Source: SKVR01 sp037441525 (GTDB lineage Bacteria; Bacteroidota; Bacteroidia; Bacteroidales; UBA7960). Taken from it: a stretch of 64,000 bases of DNA. Under the pieces are notes generated by a model. It was not told the DNA's origin, ran no database searches, and was given only the letters and a program-made list of their open reading frames with translations. A program made the position numbers and the translations under genes. Every line of letters starts with the position of its first letter. The stretch's first letter is position 1. Positions 63,072 to 64,000 of this stretch are shown here, in pieces. The stretch lies in assembly GCA_037441525.1 (NCBI GenBank), contig JBBISA010000010.1:19980-83979 (forward strand), in the 5' to 3' direction.

Positions 63072-63587
63072 TCAAATCCCAATTTCATCCTGTTCATCAT
63101 ACAATTCAACATATTCCCAGACATTGCCAAGGTGGTTGAGAAACTTCACGAAATCTGTGTATGATATTACCAGAGATCCAGTATTTATGCAGGGATGAAA
63201 ACTAATGGAAGAGCTATGCTGCAAATTTTTATCAAGAAAAACATGCACATGCCGACCCACATCGTTTATCAGAGCCAGGGGGCTTACCGAACCAGGTGTT
63301 ATGCCTAAGTATTTCTTCATTCGTTCAGGAGATGCAAAAGTGAGTTTCCCCTGCCTGAGTCGCTGTTCCAGGTCGCGGATATTCAAATCCTGTCTATGGT
63401 CAAGTATTACCAGGTAATGTCTGTTGCCCTTATGGTTGCGAAAGAACAGATTCTTGCAATGGGTTGCATCAAGGTCTTTCCAGTATTTTATGGCTTCTTC
63501 AATAGTTGGGGCTGGGGGATGGGCATGGTATTTGAATGTAATGTCCAACTTTTTCAGCAGCTCATATAATGCGGGGTCTCCATTCAT
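63072..63587 (-). CDS. Prolyl-tRNA deacylase-type YbaK/ProX protein (PrdX family)
   Basis: 171 residues, a single YbaK/aminoacyl-tRNA-editing domain. LKKLDITFKYHAHPPAPTIE at the start, KNLFFRNHKGNRHYLVILDH with the conserved Lys, LEQRLRQGKLTFASPERMKK, YLGITPGSVSPLALIND and ISFHPCINTGSLVISYTDFV are typical of stand-alone prolyl-tRNA synthetase-associated (ProX/PrdX) proteins that clear Ala-tRNA(Pro). It acts in the cytoplasm. A -7-like TATTTTTG lies upstream on the same strand (63608-63615). Confidence 0.93.
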   Translation of the reverse strand: MNGDPALYELLKKLDITFKYHAHPPAPTIEEAIKYWKDLDATHCKNLFFRNHKGNRHYLVILDHRQDLNIRDLEQRLRQGKLTFASPERMKKYLGITPGSVSPLALINDVGRHVHVFLDKNLQHSSSISFHPCINTGSLVISYTDFVKFLNHLGNVWEYVELYDEQDEIGI

Positions 63588-64000
63588 GACTATCTTTTTT
63601 ATGCCGACAAAAATAGAAAAAGTTTACCGGGACATCCAATAGTTATTAAATTCACTTTGCTGAGAAGCTTTAGCTTTCTGACTTTACAAACGGAAAAGAC
63701 TGATTAATTAGTGTTTAATCCAACAACCCAATTTAGAATCAAAAAGATTTATCAACCATGCTTAATATCTAACTTTCTCTTAGCGGGACAAATCTTTAAA
63801 TTATATATCCCAAAATCACCTGCTCAGTATCAAACTTCTTTCACATACAACAACAAGTTTCAAAATCATATTCAAATTAGTTTTTAGATTGCATGGATAA
63901 TAATTTTTCGCTTTTACCTGCATTTTTTATTTTTTTCAAAATTTTTATCACTATTGTCCGATAAAAAAATAGAGAAAGAAGGTAATTAAACCTCCCTTCC
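63588..64000. other. AT-rich right edge, no gene recognised
   Basis: It holds the candidate -7 box TATTTTTG (minus strand, 63608-63615) of the prolyl-tRNA editing gene. The remainder to the window end shows no convincing frame, tRNA, terminator or repeat. Confidence 0.5.

Overview
The window is a chromosomal segment of a member of the phylum Bacteroidota. Evidence: a SusC/SusD/SusE glycan-uptake set, three TonB-dependent receptors, several secreted proteins ending in type IX secretion (T9SS) sorting domains, and promoters of the Bacteroidota type (TTTG, about 19-23 nt, TAnnTTTG) in front of tRNA and protein genes. Shine-Dalgarno sequences are weak or absent. I cannot fix the family. The set of genes would suit a free-living or gut-type Bacteroidales/Marinilabiliales organism, but that is a guess. 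Genes are densely packed on both strands, and I see no prophage, intact insertion sequence or CRISPR array.

Left end (1-6.6 kb): a polysaccharide utilisation locus running off the left edge (susE-like, susD-like and susC-like genes on the minus strand), diverging from a LacI-type regulator, with two palindromic operator-like sites between them. 6.6-17.5 kb: a secreted trypsin-like protease, an acyl-CoA carboxyltransferase plus biotin carrier pair, rdgB, then a cell-envelope/ribosome group (ddl, a membrane PASTA protein, rluD) interleaved with T9SS cargo. 17.5-25 kb: a TonB receptor controlled by a TPP riboswitch (so a likely thiamin receptor), aroQ, a glycosyltransferase, tRNA-Ser, an orphan Cas6 nuclease, one copy of a dispersed structured repeat and an OmpA/TPR lipoprotein. 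25.3-32 kb: tRNA-Glu / rpsT / tRNA-Glu, a RadC-family protein, a polysaccharide deacetylase-like protein and an acyltransferase, upp, an ABC permease and an orphan response regulator.

32-45 kb: a TonB receptor with an unusual N-terminal extension, next to a stand-alone methionine synthase activation domain; a Cache/GAF/PAS protein without a kinase; nfo; a MetA-type homoserine acetyltransferase; small lipoproteins; the second copy of the dispersed repeat (opposite strand); an M64 metallopeptidase and an esterase. 45-55.5 kb: a truncated HTH regulator, a DUF1080 lipoprotein, a decayed carbohydrate-binding gene, a DUF362 protein with both membrane segments and a T9SS-like tail, a beta-propeller lipoprotein, a large unknown secreted protein, and a GH51 arabinofuranosidase convergent with a sugar/H+ symporter (probable arabinose use). 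55.5-64 kb: the de novo NAD operon nadA-nadB-nadC, then an NRAMP-like transporter in one operon with pxpA-pxpB-pxpC (5-oxoprolinase), then a prolyl-tRNA editing protein.

Most notable: (1) two diverged copies of a ~150-nt hairpin-rich intergenic element at 23.0 and 41.4 kb, one just upstream of an orphan Cas6; (2) an NRAMP-like transporter that has lost both metal-binding motifs and travels with 5-oxoprolinase genes; (3) the TPP riboswitch/thiamin receptor unit; (4) the paired LacI operators; (5) several truncated or output-less proteins.
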